The translations under genes and the position numbers were made by a program. A stretch of 64,000 bases of DNA from Mauremys mutica (lineage: Eukaryota; Chordata; Testudines; Geoemydidae): contig NC_059073.1 of the NCBI RefSeq assembly GCF_020497125.1, positions 10,251,225-10,315,224 of the forward strand, in the 5' to 3' direction. Shown in pieces: positions 21,338 to 33,095 of this stretch (position 1 is its first letter; each line of letters starts with the position of its first letter). The notes below the pieces were generated by a model. The model was not told where the DNA came from. It searched no databases and saw nothing but the letters and a program-made list of their open reading frames with translations.

Positions 21338-22545
21338 TGCTCATAAGAATGGCCATGCTGGGTCAGACCAATGGTCCATCTAGCCCAGTATCCTGTCTCT
21401 GACAGTGGTCAGTGTCAGATGCTTCTGGCAGTTGGAGGTTTAGGGATACTGGAGCATGGGGTTGCATCCCTGACCATCTTGCTAATAGCTGTTGATGGAC
21501 CTATCCTCCAGGAACTTATCTAGTTCTTTTTAACACATTTATACTTTTGGCCTTCGCAACATCCTTGGGATATGAGTTCCACAGGTTGGCTGTGTGTTTT
21601 GTGAAGGAGCACTTTCCTTTTGTTTGTTTTAATCCTGCTGCCTATTAATTTCATTGGGTGACCCCTAGTTCTTGTGTTACATGAAGGGATAACTAACACC
21701 TCCTATTCACTGTCTTCATACCATTCATGATTTTATAAACCTCAATCATATCCCCCCTTACTCATCTCTTTTCTAAATTGACCACCCCATTCTTATTGAT
21801 CTGTCCTCATACAGAAATACCCCATAATCATTTCTGTTGCCCTTCTTTTTACCCTTTCCAATTCTAATATATCTCTTTTGAGATGACCAGATCTACATGA
21901 AGTATTCAAGGTGTGGTCGTACCATGGATTTATATAGTCGCATTATGATATTTTCTGTCTTATTATCTATTTGTGTCTTAATGGTTCTTAACATTCTGTT
22001 CACTTTTGTGCCTGCCACTGCACATTGAGTGGATGTTCTAAGATAATTCTCCACAATGGCTCCAAGATCTCTTTCTTGAATGGTAACAGCTAATTTAGAC
22101 CCCTTTTGTATGTATAGTAGGGATTATATTTTCTGATGTGCATTACTTTGTGCTTATCAAGATTGACTTTTGTCTGCCATTTTGATGCCCAGTCACCCAG
22201 TTTTGTGAGATCCCTTTTCACAGTCTGCTTTGGACTTAACTGTCTTGAATAACTTTCTATTGTCTGCAAATTTTGCCACCTCACTGTTCACCCCCTTTTC
22301 CAGACCACTTATGAATATGTTGTACAGCACTGGGCCCAGTACAAATCCTTGGGGGGACCCCACTATTTACCTCTCTCCACTGTGAAAACTAACCATTTAT
22401 TCCTGGCCTTTGTTTCCTATCTTTTTTAATTAGTTTGTGATCTGTAAGAGGATCTTCCCTTTTATCCCATGACTGCTTAGTTTTCTTAAGCACCTGTCAT
22501 TAAGCACCTTTGGTGCTCATCTTGGAGAACAGGATTAACTTGAGT
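21338..22545 (-). mobile_element. CR1 LINE, 3' 1.2 kb, decayed
   Basis: From the 3' end 'gaatggccatgctgggtcag' (21347) it reads on minus through the 3' UTR and ORF2. RT motifs GFVLGPVLYNIF and AKFADN lie near 22265-22350, where FADD has become FADN. Stops and frameshifts make it inactive. It is antisense to the host gene within the intron. Confidence 0.9.
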
Positions 22546-24230
22546 GTTTATTAAATGACAGACCCCGGTAACACAGTAATTCAGTAGCTGAAACAAGAAT
22601 ATAATCCCTGTCTCTCAACTACCAGTCCTTTACCCACATGACTAGAGCATGGACCCACAAGCCACACCTTCTCCCTACTGGCTTTTCACCTGGTGCGCTC
22701 TCAGCAGTCTGTGCTCTCCTCACACCTGCTCTTCCTTTAGCTTTCACTACCTAATGTTCCCTTGAACTTCCCATGCACCTTCAGCTCCCTCCCCACCCCC
22801 ACAGCTGCTTCTCCTTGATGTTCCCATACAGCATTCTCTCCCACTCTGCGTTTGCCCTCCTTGTGGGTCAAGAGCTGCTGCTCCCCCAAACTATCCCGGC
22901 ATCTTCTCCCTCCCGCCCTGATGTTCCCCATATTTCCTTCCTTCCTAGACACTGCTCCCGGTGTCCCTTCTCCTAGGACAAGTATTAGTAGAACTGCTCG
23001 ACTCAGCGTTTGTCCATATAGTCCCTAAGGGGCTGAAGCTGTGTTAATGTAAAACTCCATGTTGTTTTATGAAGGAGCGCAAGCATTGTTTCTTACCGTT
23101 GCCTGCCTGTATTGAGTGGTAAAGAAAAGGATGTAGCAGCAAATGAATACTCTAGAGAGGGTCGTGGTAGCCTTTGTCAGAGAGAGAATGAGCTGTGGGG
23201 CTGTTGAATGGTCAGATCAAAGCTGGCTGGAATGAAACAAAAGATGCCTCACTGACTTTATAGAGATGTGATGGTCTGGCCATTCTGTGCAGATCCCCAT
23301 GTTATTTTGTGCAACACAAATTGGGTCCAGGGGGAAGTCAACTAAGGTGAGCTGAAAAATAATGGCAGTGCCTTATGCTTGAATGTCATTATCAGCCCTT
23401 AAAACCCAGGTGGATTCCAGCAGAGGAGGCTGTGATCAGAACAGGTTTCACTGTAATGGATAGAAAGTTTTTAAATTAAAGAAAGTATATTTAAGAGCAG
23501 AAAGGAAAAGAGGCGCAAACGTTTATGGTAATAGGAGAAATAAACTCACAACTCTGTGTTGACATCACATCATAACTTTTCCTCTCCCTGGTCAATTAAT
23601 TTAACAAATCTTTTTTTTACTCTTGCTTTATAACAGTGTGTAGCTTAAATAATTAAACCTACAAATTTTGATGTAAAACCTGTAGACTTTCTCCCTTCTA
23701 TAAAACAGATGGCTCTGATAGGGATTGGTTGCTGGGTCTCTAAGTCACTCTGGGGGAATCTGTGGATAGTGTTCCGAAGCTTTCCTCTTGTAAAGTTTCT
23801 TATAGCATGAGAAACGTTCCATTGATTTAAAGCTTTATAGTCAGTCCCTTCTGATCCATTTTTCTGTGTACTGCTTTGCACAAGAAGTTTTTCTTGTCCA
23901 ACAGTGATGTGCCACCAGCCAAGTGCATTATGGGTTTTTTTTCCTGCCTTCCTTTGAAGCATCATTTATTGGCTAGAATTGTTGGAGGCAGGAGGCCCAC
24001 CTGAATGAATTCATAGTATATCAGGAATAGATGCTGGTGTAGATAGACCACTGATTGGATCCATGTGAGAGGAGGCAGGATGCTGGTCTAGTTGGACACT
24101 CAGTTATGCTGGTGCTGTCTCTAACCAACATTAAAGGGCTCACCCAGAAAAGCCCCTGTCTAACACTGGGCCAGGCTAGGGTTCCAGTGTTTCTTATGAG
24201 GCTAATGTAAGGTTTGAATGATCTCATTAG
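22546..24230. other. Intron, no gene recognised
   Basis: At 22590-22670 'acccacatgactagagcatg' hints at an old SINE on minus. 22737-22976 is pyrimidine-rich. Nothing else is assigned. Confidence 0.35.
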
Positions 24231-24231
24231 A

Positions 24232-24400
24232 TAAGTTCTTCAGGGCAGAGAACATGTCTGAATCCATGTTTGTAAAGCTTGTTCAAAAGTGATGGTGTCT
24301 CTAAACTGGGGATCATGTTCCCGTCTTCTAAAGTGCTTTGAAATCTGAGGATGAGAAATGTGATGTAAGAGCCGGATGTGGTTATTATTAGTAAGTGATT
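24232..24400 (+). repeat. Old SINE (MIR-like / common tail)
   Basis: 'gataagttcttcagggcaga' and, 100 bp on, 'aaagtgctttgaaatctgag' followed by 'ggttattatta' match the tail seen at 10038 and 49655. Confidence 0.45.
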
Positions 24401-26860
24401 TTAATAATTTAATCATGCATCCCCCATCCCTTCTAAAATATACCTTTCCTATTCCTCAGCAATGTCTGAACCAATAAAACATGCACAGAGTTGCTAGATG
24501 TTTTTGAGCAGTGATTGTAATACACTATCTTTTTTTTTTTTTAAAGGATGCCCCCTCCCTTTCTCCCAACATATCTGTATGCAAACCTGAATACTTTAGC
24601 CCACAAGAAGCTTGAATTTTAAGATGCAAGCTCCAAGGCTTCAGAGGACTCCTCTGAACCACTGATGGTTTCTGAAAGATGATCCAACACAGACGCTGAT
24701 TAAAAAATACTATAGTGTTGGTCCCAAGCCCTCCATTTTAGAACAATAATGCTGCAGCCCATTGAACTATTCCTGTTTATAGCATGTTATTTGGAGAAGC
24801 ACTGCTGGCTTGGGCATCTTTTTTTTACTGAAATTCTAATTTTAAGAGCTCCTGCTCTCTTTGAAATCAGTGATAAAATTCTTTTTTACTCCAGTGGGTG
24901 CTGGACTGGGTTTGGATGGATTTTGATCAGTACAGTTACCAGGGGTGGATTAAGCAACCTGGAAACTGGAACTAGGTGAGGAGACACAAACTCAGTGATC
25001 TGGGTCCTGAAACCATGTCTGCTGGCGGCTCTGCTTTTCATCCAGCCCTTCTTGCTAATTGTAATATACTGGTAATCCTCACTGATGTTGGTTGCAAAGT
25101 TCTCAGTCAGGAGCGTGCGGGGGGACTGTGTTTGGAATTTCATTAATGTCCGTCACCAAGCACTCATTTTTCCAATTATCCCCAAATAGCTAACATCTAA
25201 AGGAGGGACTCCCCAAATCCATTTGCTAAAGAGGCTCTTGAACAATATTGCTACCAGAAAAGAGATTTTAATTACTAGAGATTTTAATTTCAATCACTGA
25301 ACCCGTGAATCAGGGAGAGAACTTTTCTTGTTCTGGGTACCATGGTGAGCAAAGACCATCTTGGCTTTTGTCGGGCTGTGTTTGTTTGTGATAAAAATAA
25401 GGTGCTCATTGTTTGCAACTGCCACGATATCCATTACTATGTCTCTCAATGCTGCTTAGAGTATATTCAATGTAAGTTGTGGGAGAAGCTGTGTTAGTCA
25501 AACAGAGTGGAGTGTGGTCCCCCATTATTTGCTGAATAAGGTTGAAAAATAAAATAATAAATCAGTTTATTACTACAAGGAAAGTATTGGTGGTATTGTT
25601 ATTATTATTAATAATAATACTTAGCACCATTATATTAGTATTAGTTCTGTATTATTCCAAGTATTTATGAGGTACTCATCACTGCACTAATTGTCCTTTA
25701 CAAGATATAAATATGAAAGACAACTTTCCCATATACTAGAACAAGTATTCGGTGACCCCTGACTTTAAAGTGAGAGAAACACAGTAAAATAAGAAATCCT
25801 AGAATGGCAGTTATAGGGAAGGTCTGAGCAAAGAGTCCATCTCGTATCCTCTCATCAATATGATCGGGTTTGAACTCGGGCATATGTCCCAGGGAAGTGA
25901 ATTCCAGAGAGGAGGGCTTGTTACTGAGGACGCCTGGCTTCCCAGCATGTCGGTAAATGTATAGACAAGCCGGCCTCTGATTAGAACTCTTTTGTCCCTA
26001 AGCCAATCAGAATGAAGATGATTATTAATGGCATAGCACAGACCAAGTACAGAATCATCCATCAGAAAAAATGGTCCAATCAGTCATTTGTCATCATCCA
26101 AATAAACTCCTTTTGATGTGACATTCATTCTTCCAGAATCAATGTCCGCTGCATTAAAGACATTTGGGGTCTGCCTTGGCATTAAAAAAGAGCTGCAGGA
26201 GACCACAGTACAACATTCTGTTCCATTGATAACATCTCTTCTATAGACGTGTTGTCATTAAATAAATGCATGAATTAAAATGTGGTGTCTAGAGCATCCT
26301 GCTGTAATATGTTTGCTTTTCATTTTCAGTATACCTATAGTATTGCACCATCTTGTGCATTTGTTGTATAATGGATACAGAGTGTTTGTTGTTTTTTGGT
26401 TTTGATTTTGTATTTTTTGGCAGCTTGTGAACAAATACTCTGTTTTCCCAAAAGAGAATATGGGGATTTGTAATGAGAATAAAGCTTACATATTCTCAGT
26501 GGTTTCTTGACTGTAGCATCATCAGTGTGACATGATAATTCATATCAATTAGATCTGGCCGAACAGCGGAAAAGGCATTTTTCTGCTTTTTTGGCAAATT
26601 GCACTGATATTCATCACATTATGTACTCGCTGAATAATATTGCTGATTGAATGCTGCAAAAAGTATTTGCTGAATATAACGTTCTGTGAGTACTGGTGAA
26701 ATTCATCCACTAATGTATTCTCCAAATATGATTTGACCAGCCCTAAAATGAATGTCATGATGTCTGGCAGACCTCCTGTGAAATCATATGGACAAAACCT
26801 GAGGTCTTTACTCAGATTTTGCCTGAAGTCAAACTCCCACGGACGCCAACGGGAATTTGC
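24401..26860. other. Intron, AT-rich; no gene recognised
   Basis: Contains a (TTA)n-like run at 25600-25622. No exon or complete transposon recognised. Confidence 0.35.
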
Positions 26861-26865
26861 ATTAG

Positions 26866-27113
26866 GCCAGATCTACACTAGGAAAGGTTTGCTGGTATAA
26901 CTGTAGAGCTTATATTGGCAAAAAAAGTAATTTTGCCCTTGTAGATTGTACCAGTTTCCTGAGTGAAATAAGCTATACTAGCAAACATATATATTTTTTT
27001 TTCTTGGTATAACTAGATCTGCATTATGCTTTTGTTGGTATAAAAATGTCTTTAAAATCACACCCATAAGCGACTTTCCTACCAGCAAATGTTTATTCTT
27101 TAGACTAGACTTA
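26866..27113. mobile_element. MITE remnant
   Basis: Left end aggccagatctacactagg. The right end '..tttagactagacttag' is its degraded inverse. Internal 'gctggtataactgtagagct' and 'ggtataactagatctgc' are repeated motifs. No target duplication is clear. Confidence 0.5.
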
Positions 27114-27658
27114 GTAATGTCAGAGTGAAATATAAGGGCTTTGGGATTTGGCTTGTTGAAATTAGACATGCAAAAGGCCTATTAGATAGTGTGGTCCAGA
27201 TACTACATGGATGAGCATCATAGTCTATTTATTAAATAAATAATAAAGTATTGTGGGAGAAAAATAGTCTAGGATTGTTCCCTATTGTATTTTCTCTTGT
27301 ATTGTTTCTGATCTAGTTTTATTTGTCCAACAATGGTGTCCAGCTCTTCCTTTGGAAGTGCTAGGTTGCATAAACTAAGCAAAATCAGTCCCGTTTGGTA
27401 AATACATGGGAGACTACTTGGAAAACTCAAAGGGTAAAGCATCCCCTTACTCACTAACCAAAATAACTTGCTGTAGCACCTTGGTATTTCTAGTAATTCA
27501 GATACTGTTGAAATACCAGGCAGATCTAATGCTGCTTAGCTTAGGAGATCTTGCAGGATCACAGCTCAAGGTCATACACAATCACTTTCTGCTGAATTGT
27601 CAGCCATTTTATTGGTTAGTACTGATTTTGTTACTTTACTTTTGTCTTCTAAATACAG
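27114..27658 (+). other. Intron, last part before exon
   Basis: Nothing recognised; ends in the acceptor tract ttttgtcttctaaatacag. Confidence 0.5.
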
Positions 27659-27733
27659 CAAGAGCGACTTCAGCTGGACAGGTTGAATAACCAGCTGTCT
27701 GATGCCATCCAGCGATACGGAGCTGTGCAAAAG
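27659..27733 (+). CDS. TSNARE1: TSNARE1-like exon, syntaxin N-terminal domain
   Basis: 75 bp, exactly 25 codons, phase 0 at both ends. Acceptor ctaaatacag|CAA, donor AAG|GTAATAG. It encodes QERLQLDRLNNQ..., then LSDAIQRYGAVQK, the heptad-like helix that in syntaxins reads LxxERLxxDFxxALxxFQxVQ. The QERLQxDRL and SDAIQRYG blocks fit TSNARE1 as I remember it. It joins the preceding exon (…SSR) and following exon (KIAEKS…) without a frame break. It lies 7.7 kb after the first exon, with no competing frame across both splice sites. Confidence 0.85.
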
Positions 27734-28335
27734 GTAATAGGACTCCTGCACTTCCTTTCACTGTTTGATTTGCGGATTTGGAAATATGTTGATCAACAGC
27801 AACTATGGACTCCCAAGAGCATGGAACTGACCAATAGGGTGTCTCATGTCTTTTTTTTGTGTCTGTGTTATACGGCATGATCATTGCAACATATTCGTCC
27901 TGTTATTTTGTGGCACAGTGTATGGAAATACCGCAAAACATTTAGTGAAATAGCAACATATAAAATAATTTACTGATAAACTGGCTCCATCCATCCATGG
28001 CTGAATGTCAGGGGCAGCTGTAGTACTGTGATGACAGCACAGCATGGCACATCAGAGGGTGACACAACAGCTGCAGGATGGCTAGTGTGACTTTAGGGGA
28101 GGTGAAAGAGAAAAAGAAACTTTAATGTGCAGCGTTGCTCTTACCTATGCAATTTAAAGGGACACTGTCCAACATCGTTAGGCTTAATGTTGACCTACCT
28201 TGACAGCTCTGCTAAATTAAAAGTTTAAGACCCTAAGGATTCCAGAGGCCTATAGCTGAATAGAAAATGCTGCAACAGCTCAAACTGTTAAAATGAAATA
28301 ACCAAAAGCCAATCCTCTCCTTCTATTTTCTCTCC
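27734..28335. other. Intron; nothing recognised
   Basis: No repeat or exon identified. Confidence 0.4.
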
Positions 28336-28339
28336 CCAC

Positions 28340-28440
28340 CTTATTCCTGGGTGACCTTCTCCATTTGCAAGGTTTCACCAGTCATCTCTATGCGGATGAC
28401 TCACAAATTTACTTCCTCAACCCTGTCTTCTCAATTATCG
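28340..28440 (+). mobile_element. L2-like LINE fragment (RT palm)
   Basis: Translation at 28366-28410 gives GFTSHLYADDSQIYFL, the YADD catalytic box in the form typical of L2-type LINEs rather than CR1 (FADD). It extends only about 100 bp. A very old fragment. Confidence 0.5.
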
Positions 28441-28785
28441 TCTGTTCCACATATGACAGCCTCGGGGTAGAGCTGGTCAAAATTTGGAATTTCCATTCCG
28501 CAGGAGATTCTGATATTTTAAAGAAAAGTTTTAATTTCAAACCAGAACGAAGACTAGACATTTTGCAATTTCCTGCAGAAAGAAAATTCTGGATTTTTTT
28601 GGTTTTTTTTGAGAAACATTGAACTGTTTCCTTTTGGTTATTCTGAAACAGAGCAACCAGATACCTCTGGCTCCAGGGGGCTCCCTGGGCTCTCAGGATC
28701 CCTGTCTCTGGGGCAGCCCCCCAGTGCAGACGGCCTCAGAGTTGGGGGCCCCAACTGCAGCAGAGTTGGAAGCCAATACCCGGAG
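28441..28785. other. Intron; nothing recognised
   Basis: Short open frames at 28609-28845 on both strands are composition-driven and overlap the adjacent MITE. Confidence 0.3.
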
Positions 28786-28899
28786 GCTGTGTCTACACAG
28801 CCCGTGGGACTGAGCCTCACAGCTCTTTTTAGAGCGCTAGCGTGAACCCTGCCAGCCCGAGTCTCTCCACCCAGCTTCTACGGGTTCTGTAGACATACC
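28786..28899. mobile_element. Small MITE
   Basis: Ends ggctgtgtctacaca and, inverted, aggtatgtctacaga, about 114 bp apart. Confidence 0.55.
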
Positions 28900-29388
28900 T
28901 GGGAACCCCTGATAGAGTCGGGTGTCCCAGATCTTCCTAGTCCAGATGGGAGGGTTGCCCTGGAACTACGGACCCTGTAAGCCTGGGCTCCCCAGCCAAC
29001 CACTACTCAATGAGGCATCTGCCTGAGTGCTCCAAACCCTGCTAAAGCGCAGCCTGACCGAACTTGAGTTCCTACTTACCCGTCTGCAATGGGAGTGCCA
29101 TGCGCTTGTGTCGAAAGTGGGGAAAAGGAGGATTCTGTGCAAATGAAATATTTGAAGCATACAATCCAGCCCTAACACTTGCATACAAGACACTTTCTAT
29201 GGGGATCTAATAGGATTTCATTTATTTTTATTAAACACACACACAAACCGGTTCTATTTCTGATGGGTACCAAAGAGGTACCATCAGGGTAAAAGTCAGG
29301 TGTCTGAATAACAACTAGTTCTTTCTCTGGCCTTGATTAACCGCTTTAACCTGTACTTCATTTTAAATGTGGGCTGTCCCACCCCTGC

Positions 29389-29484
29389 TTAGCAAAACTC
29401 TTTAATTATGTGCTTAGTTGTAAGCATCTGCTTAAGACCCATTAAAGTCAAACATGTTCTTAAGTGCTTTGCTGAATTGGGTCC
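29389..29484. repeat. Palindromic MITE-like repeat
   Basis: 'gcttagcaaaactcttt', 'tgcttagttgtaagcatctg' and the inverted 'cttaagtgctttgctgaatt' give a foldback around 'cccattaaagtcaa'. Confidence 0.5.
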
Positions 29485-29694
29485 TTTGTTGATAATACAT
29501 TATATCAGTGAAGTTGAAAGAATTTATTATTTTTTTAAAAACCCTCATGTACACTACACCATTGACACAGTTGACTGTTTTGCATGTGATGATGGAAGTA
29601 GACTGGGAAGATTCACTTACTGTTTCTCCTGCATTAGAGCCACGCTGTTTGTTTGGGTTTCCAATGCTGCAGGAAAGTGGTTTTTTTTAAAAAG

Positions 29695-29790
29695 TTTCCA
29701 TAGAATCCTAGAATATGAAGGTTGGAAGGGGCCTCAGGAGGTATCTAGTCCAATCCCCTGGTCAAAGCAGGACCAATCCCCAACTAATTA
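29695..29790 (-). repeat. CR1 / Cry I shared 3' tail
   Basis: 'tagaatatgaaggttggaag' and 'tcaaagcaggaccaatcccc' are the reverse complement of the tail used by both CR1 and Cry I SINEs in this window. Confidence 0.8.
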
Positions 29791-30357
29791 GTCTTTAAAG
29801 TTTGTATATAGAAATGCCACTGTATTATTTCTACGCATATGTCTCTTCATACAACCTTTCCGCCTCTGTTTCAAAAACCTAAGTGCTGAGTCTAAATTAG
29901 ATGGCACTGTCTCGTTAAATCACAAGTCAAAAATATCTGTGTAATGAGTTTGTTTGTTGTTAGATTCATGTTCATCAGCATATTCCATCTGTGCTGTACA
30001 TCTGACTTTTTAAATAAATCCCATAGTGCCAAAATTAGCTGTTGCATTTTGCGAATGCCCGGTTGTGGCAGGAAGCTGAACTGACTGGTAAATTGCTACT
30101 TACCCACGTCCTGACTGTCATTTCTTAAATGCATATTTTGGTTTTGATAACCTTGTCATGCTTGAAGCTTAAATGACTTAATTCCTGAAACGTCTACTTC
30201 TTCAAGGCAGTTTTTCCATTGCTAAGCTACAGGGTTATTTTAATTTCTATTTTTTTTAAATGTAATGTGAATGAAAAAAGAGTTAAATGTGATTCCTCCC
30301 CCCCCAAAAAAAATTTGACCACTGATGCCAAAAATCCCTTTTTTTTTCCTTTGGCAG
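29791..30357 (+). other. Intron, last part before exon
   Basis: Nothing recognised. Ends with a long T tract and tttcctttggcag. Confidence 0.5.
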
Positions 30358-30414
30358 AAAATAGCAGAGAAGTCCAAAGCTTTGCTTCCTTCCGGGCAGA
30401 GAAGCAGCAAACAG
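30358..30414 (+). CDS. TSNARE1: TSNARE1-like exon, linker after N-terminal helices
   Basis: 57 bp, 19 codons, phase 0 at both ends. Acceptor tttcctttggcag|AAA, donor CAG|GTAGGT. It encodes KIAEKSKALLPSGQRSSKQ. Human TSNARE1, as I recall it, has KKIAEKSRALLP followed by a Ser/Gln-rich linker, so the match is specific. The next exon should carry an acidic linker and the SNARE motif. I could not find it in the remaining 33.6 kb, so the intron is long or the transcript ends at 48187. Confidence 0.85.
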
Positions 30415-30842
30415 GTAGGTATGTGTGTTTGGACTTTAGAGGACAATAACTGAAGCATTAATAAAGTGCTAATCTGTAATCCCCTTACTGATGTGGAGTA
30501 GTTCCACTGAATTCAATGGGGTTGTTCCTCCTTTTAAAATTGCATATCGTTCAGTAGCATGTGTCACCCTTGGCAGATGGCAATGATCATAGAATCCTAA
30601 AAAATAGAAATGTTGAATTATCTTGTTAGGTTCCTGGCTAATACAGGTCTGTTCCCCACAATATACTTTCTACTGTTTTGTCCACTCCGAAATGTCTCTA
30701 GAAATGGACTTTCCTGGGGAGATTTTTTTCACATCTAACTGTTTTTACAAGTAGGGAATGTTTCTGATACTGTATCTCAGACCTCAGTTTTAAGGTGTCG
30801 TCACTTAGGGAATTTATACACTCCAATAAAAGGCTTACAGAG
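30415..30842. other. Intron; nothing recognised
   Basis: 30478-30540 resembles one arm of the 'actccattgacttcaatgg' palindromic family. Confidence 0.35.
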
Positions 30843-30976
30843 GCCTGGGTCAGCCAAGGGCTGTAAAACTGTAGTGTAGATATTCATGGTTGGGCTGTAG
30901 CCCGAGCTCTGAGACCCTGCGAGAGGGGTTGGTCTCAAAGCCTGGGCTGTGGCCTGAGCCCAAATGTCTACACTGA
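30843..30976. mobile_element. MITE remnant
   Basis: 'ctgtagtgtagatattc' at one side and 'gagcccaaatgtctacact' at the other bound a gggctgtagcccgagct-type palindromic core. Confidence 0.5.
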
Positions 30977-31375
30977 TAATTTCTTTCTTTTTTTGCAAAA
31001 CTTAATTTTTGTTGCATAAACCTTTGGATTTGAGAAAATAGCATTTCTTTCCATGTGTAAAATCAGGTTGATTTTAAAAAAAGGACCATCTGTGCTTGAT
31101 CCTGCAACTATGAATTTTTGGCCCATTTCTTTTCCATATTAATTTGCAGGTTTCAGATAATTAAGGTTCTGTGTCTGACTTTGTTGTAACTTAGTTGGTA
31201 TTAGTTTACTGAGGTGTTAGTGTATTTCTTTAATCTCAGATAAAGCTGCCTTGTTAAATGGTTCCATTAGCTCTTTGTACCTTGGAAGGAATATACTTTA
31301 ATTGTGTTATTCAGTTATGTGTTTATGCCTTGTGATGTCTTTTTCCCCCCACATACCCCCAGCAAGTTGTGATTA

Positions 31376-32473
31376 ATGATGGACAGAGTATTGTACATGA
31401 TGGCATACCTAGACTTTAGTAAGGCATTTGATACGGTCTCGCATGATATTCTTATCAATAAACTAGGCAAATACAATTTAGATGGGGCTGCTATAAGGTG
31501 GGTGCATAACTGGCTGGATAACCATACTCAGAGAGTAGTTATTAATGGTTCCCAATCCTGCTGGAAAGGTATAACGAGTGGGGTTCCGCAGGGGTCTGTT
31601 TTGGGACCGGCTCTGTTCAATATCTTCATCAACGACTTAGATGTTGGCATAGAAAGTACGCTTATTAAGTTTGCAGATGATACCAAACTGGGAGGGATTG
31701 CAACTGCTTTGGAGGACAGGGTCATAATTCAAAATGTTCTGGACAAATTGGAGAAATGGTCTGAGGTAAACAGGATGAAGTTTAACAAAGAGAAATGCAA
31801 AGTGCTCCACTTAGGAAGGAAAAATCAGTTTCACACATACAGAATGGGAAGAGACTGTCTAGGAAGGAGTACGGCAGAAAGGGATCTAGGGGTTATAGTG
31901 GACCACAAGCTAAATATGAGTCAACAGTGTGATGCTGTTGCAAAAAAAGCGCACATCATTCTGGGATGTATTAGCAGGTGTGTTGTGAGCAAGACACGAG
32001 AAGTCATTCTTCCACTCTACTCTGCACTGGTTAGGCCTCAACTGGAGTATTGTGTCCAGTTCTGGGCACCACATTTCAAGAAAGATGTGGAGAAATTGGA
32101 GAGGGTCCAGAGAAGAGCAACAAGAATGATTCAAGGTCTTGAGAACATGACCTATGAAGAAAGGCTGAAAGAATTGGGTTTGTTTAGTTTGGAAAAGAGA
32201 CGACTGAGAGGGGACATGATAGCAGTTTTCAGGTATCTAAAAGGGTGTCATAAGGAAGAGGGAGAAAACTTGTTCACCTTCGCCTCTAAGGATAGAACAA
32301 GAAGCAATGGGCTTAAACTGCAGCAAGGGAGGTTTAGGTTGGACATTAGGAAAAAGTTCCTAACTGTCAGGGTGGTTAAACACTGGAATAAATTGCCTAG
32401 GGAGGTTGTGGAATCTCCATCTCTGGAGATATTTAAGAGTAGGTTAGATAAATGTCTATCAGGGCTGGTCTAG
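31376..32473 (+). CDS. CR1 ORF2 C-terminal half, open frame
   Basis: A 365-codon uninterrupted frame. It starts within the RT palm: AYLDFSKAFDTVSH at residues 10-23 with the first catalytic Asp at 13, then GVPQGSVLGP at 69-78 and FADD at 99-102. The thumb and C-terminal region follow, including LEYCVQFWAPHFKKDVEKLE and the [18 protein letters not shown] end. The first Met is only the start of the 5'-truncated frame; the endonuclease and RT fingers are absent. It is not expected to be functional. The lack of any stop across 1.1 kb makes it the youngest CR1 in the window. Confidence 0.85.
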   Translation: MMDRVLYMMAYLDFSKAFDTVSHDILINKLGKYNLDGAAIRWVHNWLDNHTQRVVINGSQSCWKGITSGVPQGSVLGPALFNIFINDLDVGIESTLIKFADDTKLGGIATALEDRVIIQNVLDKLEKWSEVNRMKFNKEKCKVLHLGRKNQFHTYRMGRDCLGRSTAERDLGVIVDHKLNMSQQCDAVAKKAHIILGCISRCVVSKTREVILPLYSALVRPQLEYCVQFWAPHFKKDVEKLERVQRRATRMIQGLENMTYEERLKELGLFSLEKRRLRGDMIAVFRYLKGCHKEEGENLFTFASKDRTRSNGLKLQQGRFRLDIRKKFLTVRVVKHWNKLPREVVESPSLEIFKSRLDKCLSGLV

Positions 32474-32562
32474 ACAGTATTTGGTCCTGCCATGAGGGCA
32501 GAGGACTGGACTCGATGACCTCTCGAGGTCCCTTCCAGTCCTAGAATCTATGAATCTATGAA
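31376..32562 (+). mobile_element. Young 5'-truncated CR1 LINE
   Basis: ORF2 is followed by a short 3' UTR (ggtcctgccatgagggcaga, gaggtcccttccagtcctag) and the CR1 terminal repeat tctatgaatctatga before an A run at 32561. No target duplication is seen, as usual for CR1. It lies in sense orientation in the intron after the third exon. Confidence 0.9.
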
Positions 32563-32599
32563 AAAAAAAATCCCAAATGGCATATTCTTGTATCTTAAT

Positions 32600-32780
32600 T
32601 GGCCAAATCCTGATTCCACTTAAGTCAATGTACAAACTTGCATTGATTACAATGGAAATACAATCTGGTTCATTGTGAATATGATATCTTTGGTGGATAC
32701 TAACACTCTAAGTCAAGAAACCATCTAAGTACCTGCTTAAAGCTAAACACATGCTTAAGCATCTTTCTTAAATTAAGGAT
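32600..32780. repeat. Palindromic MITE-like fragments
   Basis: 'ggccaaatcctgattccac' near 32602 and 'gctaaacacatgcttaagca' near 32742 belong to two foldback families also found at 49320 and 29389. Confidence 0.45.
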
Positions 32781-32910
32781 GCCTTCCTGAACTGGTTTAA
32801 ACTGAGAGACTAAACTGACCTCAATGGAGCTAGGCTGCTTTACACCAACTATGGATCTTTTGTGGAAAGCCACAGAAATATTGGACATCTTGGGCCACAT
32901 TCTACTTCTC

Positions 32911-33095
32911 GGGGGAGGGATAATTCAATGGTTTGAGCATTGGCCTGCTAAACTTAGGGTTGTGAGTTAAATTCTTGAGGGGGCCATTTAGGGAACAGGG
33001 GTAAAAATCTGTTTGGGGATTGGTCCTGCTTTGAGCAGGGGGTTGGACTGGATGACCTCCTGAGGTCCCTTCCAACCCTGATATTCTGTGATTCA
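32911..33095 (+). mobile_element. Cry I (tortoise Pol III) SINE
   Basis: Head gggggagggataattcaatg, then 'ggtttgagcattggcctgct', diverged B box 'gttgtgagttaaattc', 'gagggggccatttaggga', and tail 'gaggtcccttccaaccctga' ending gatattctgtgattc. Full length. Confidence 0.9.
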
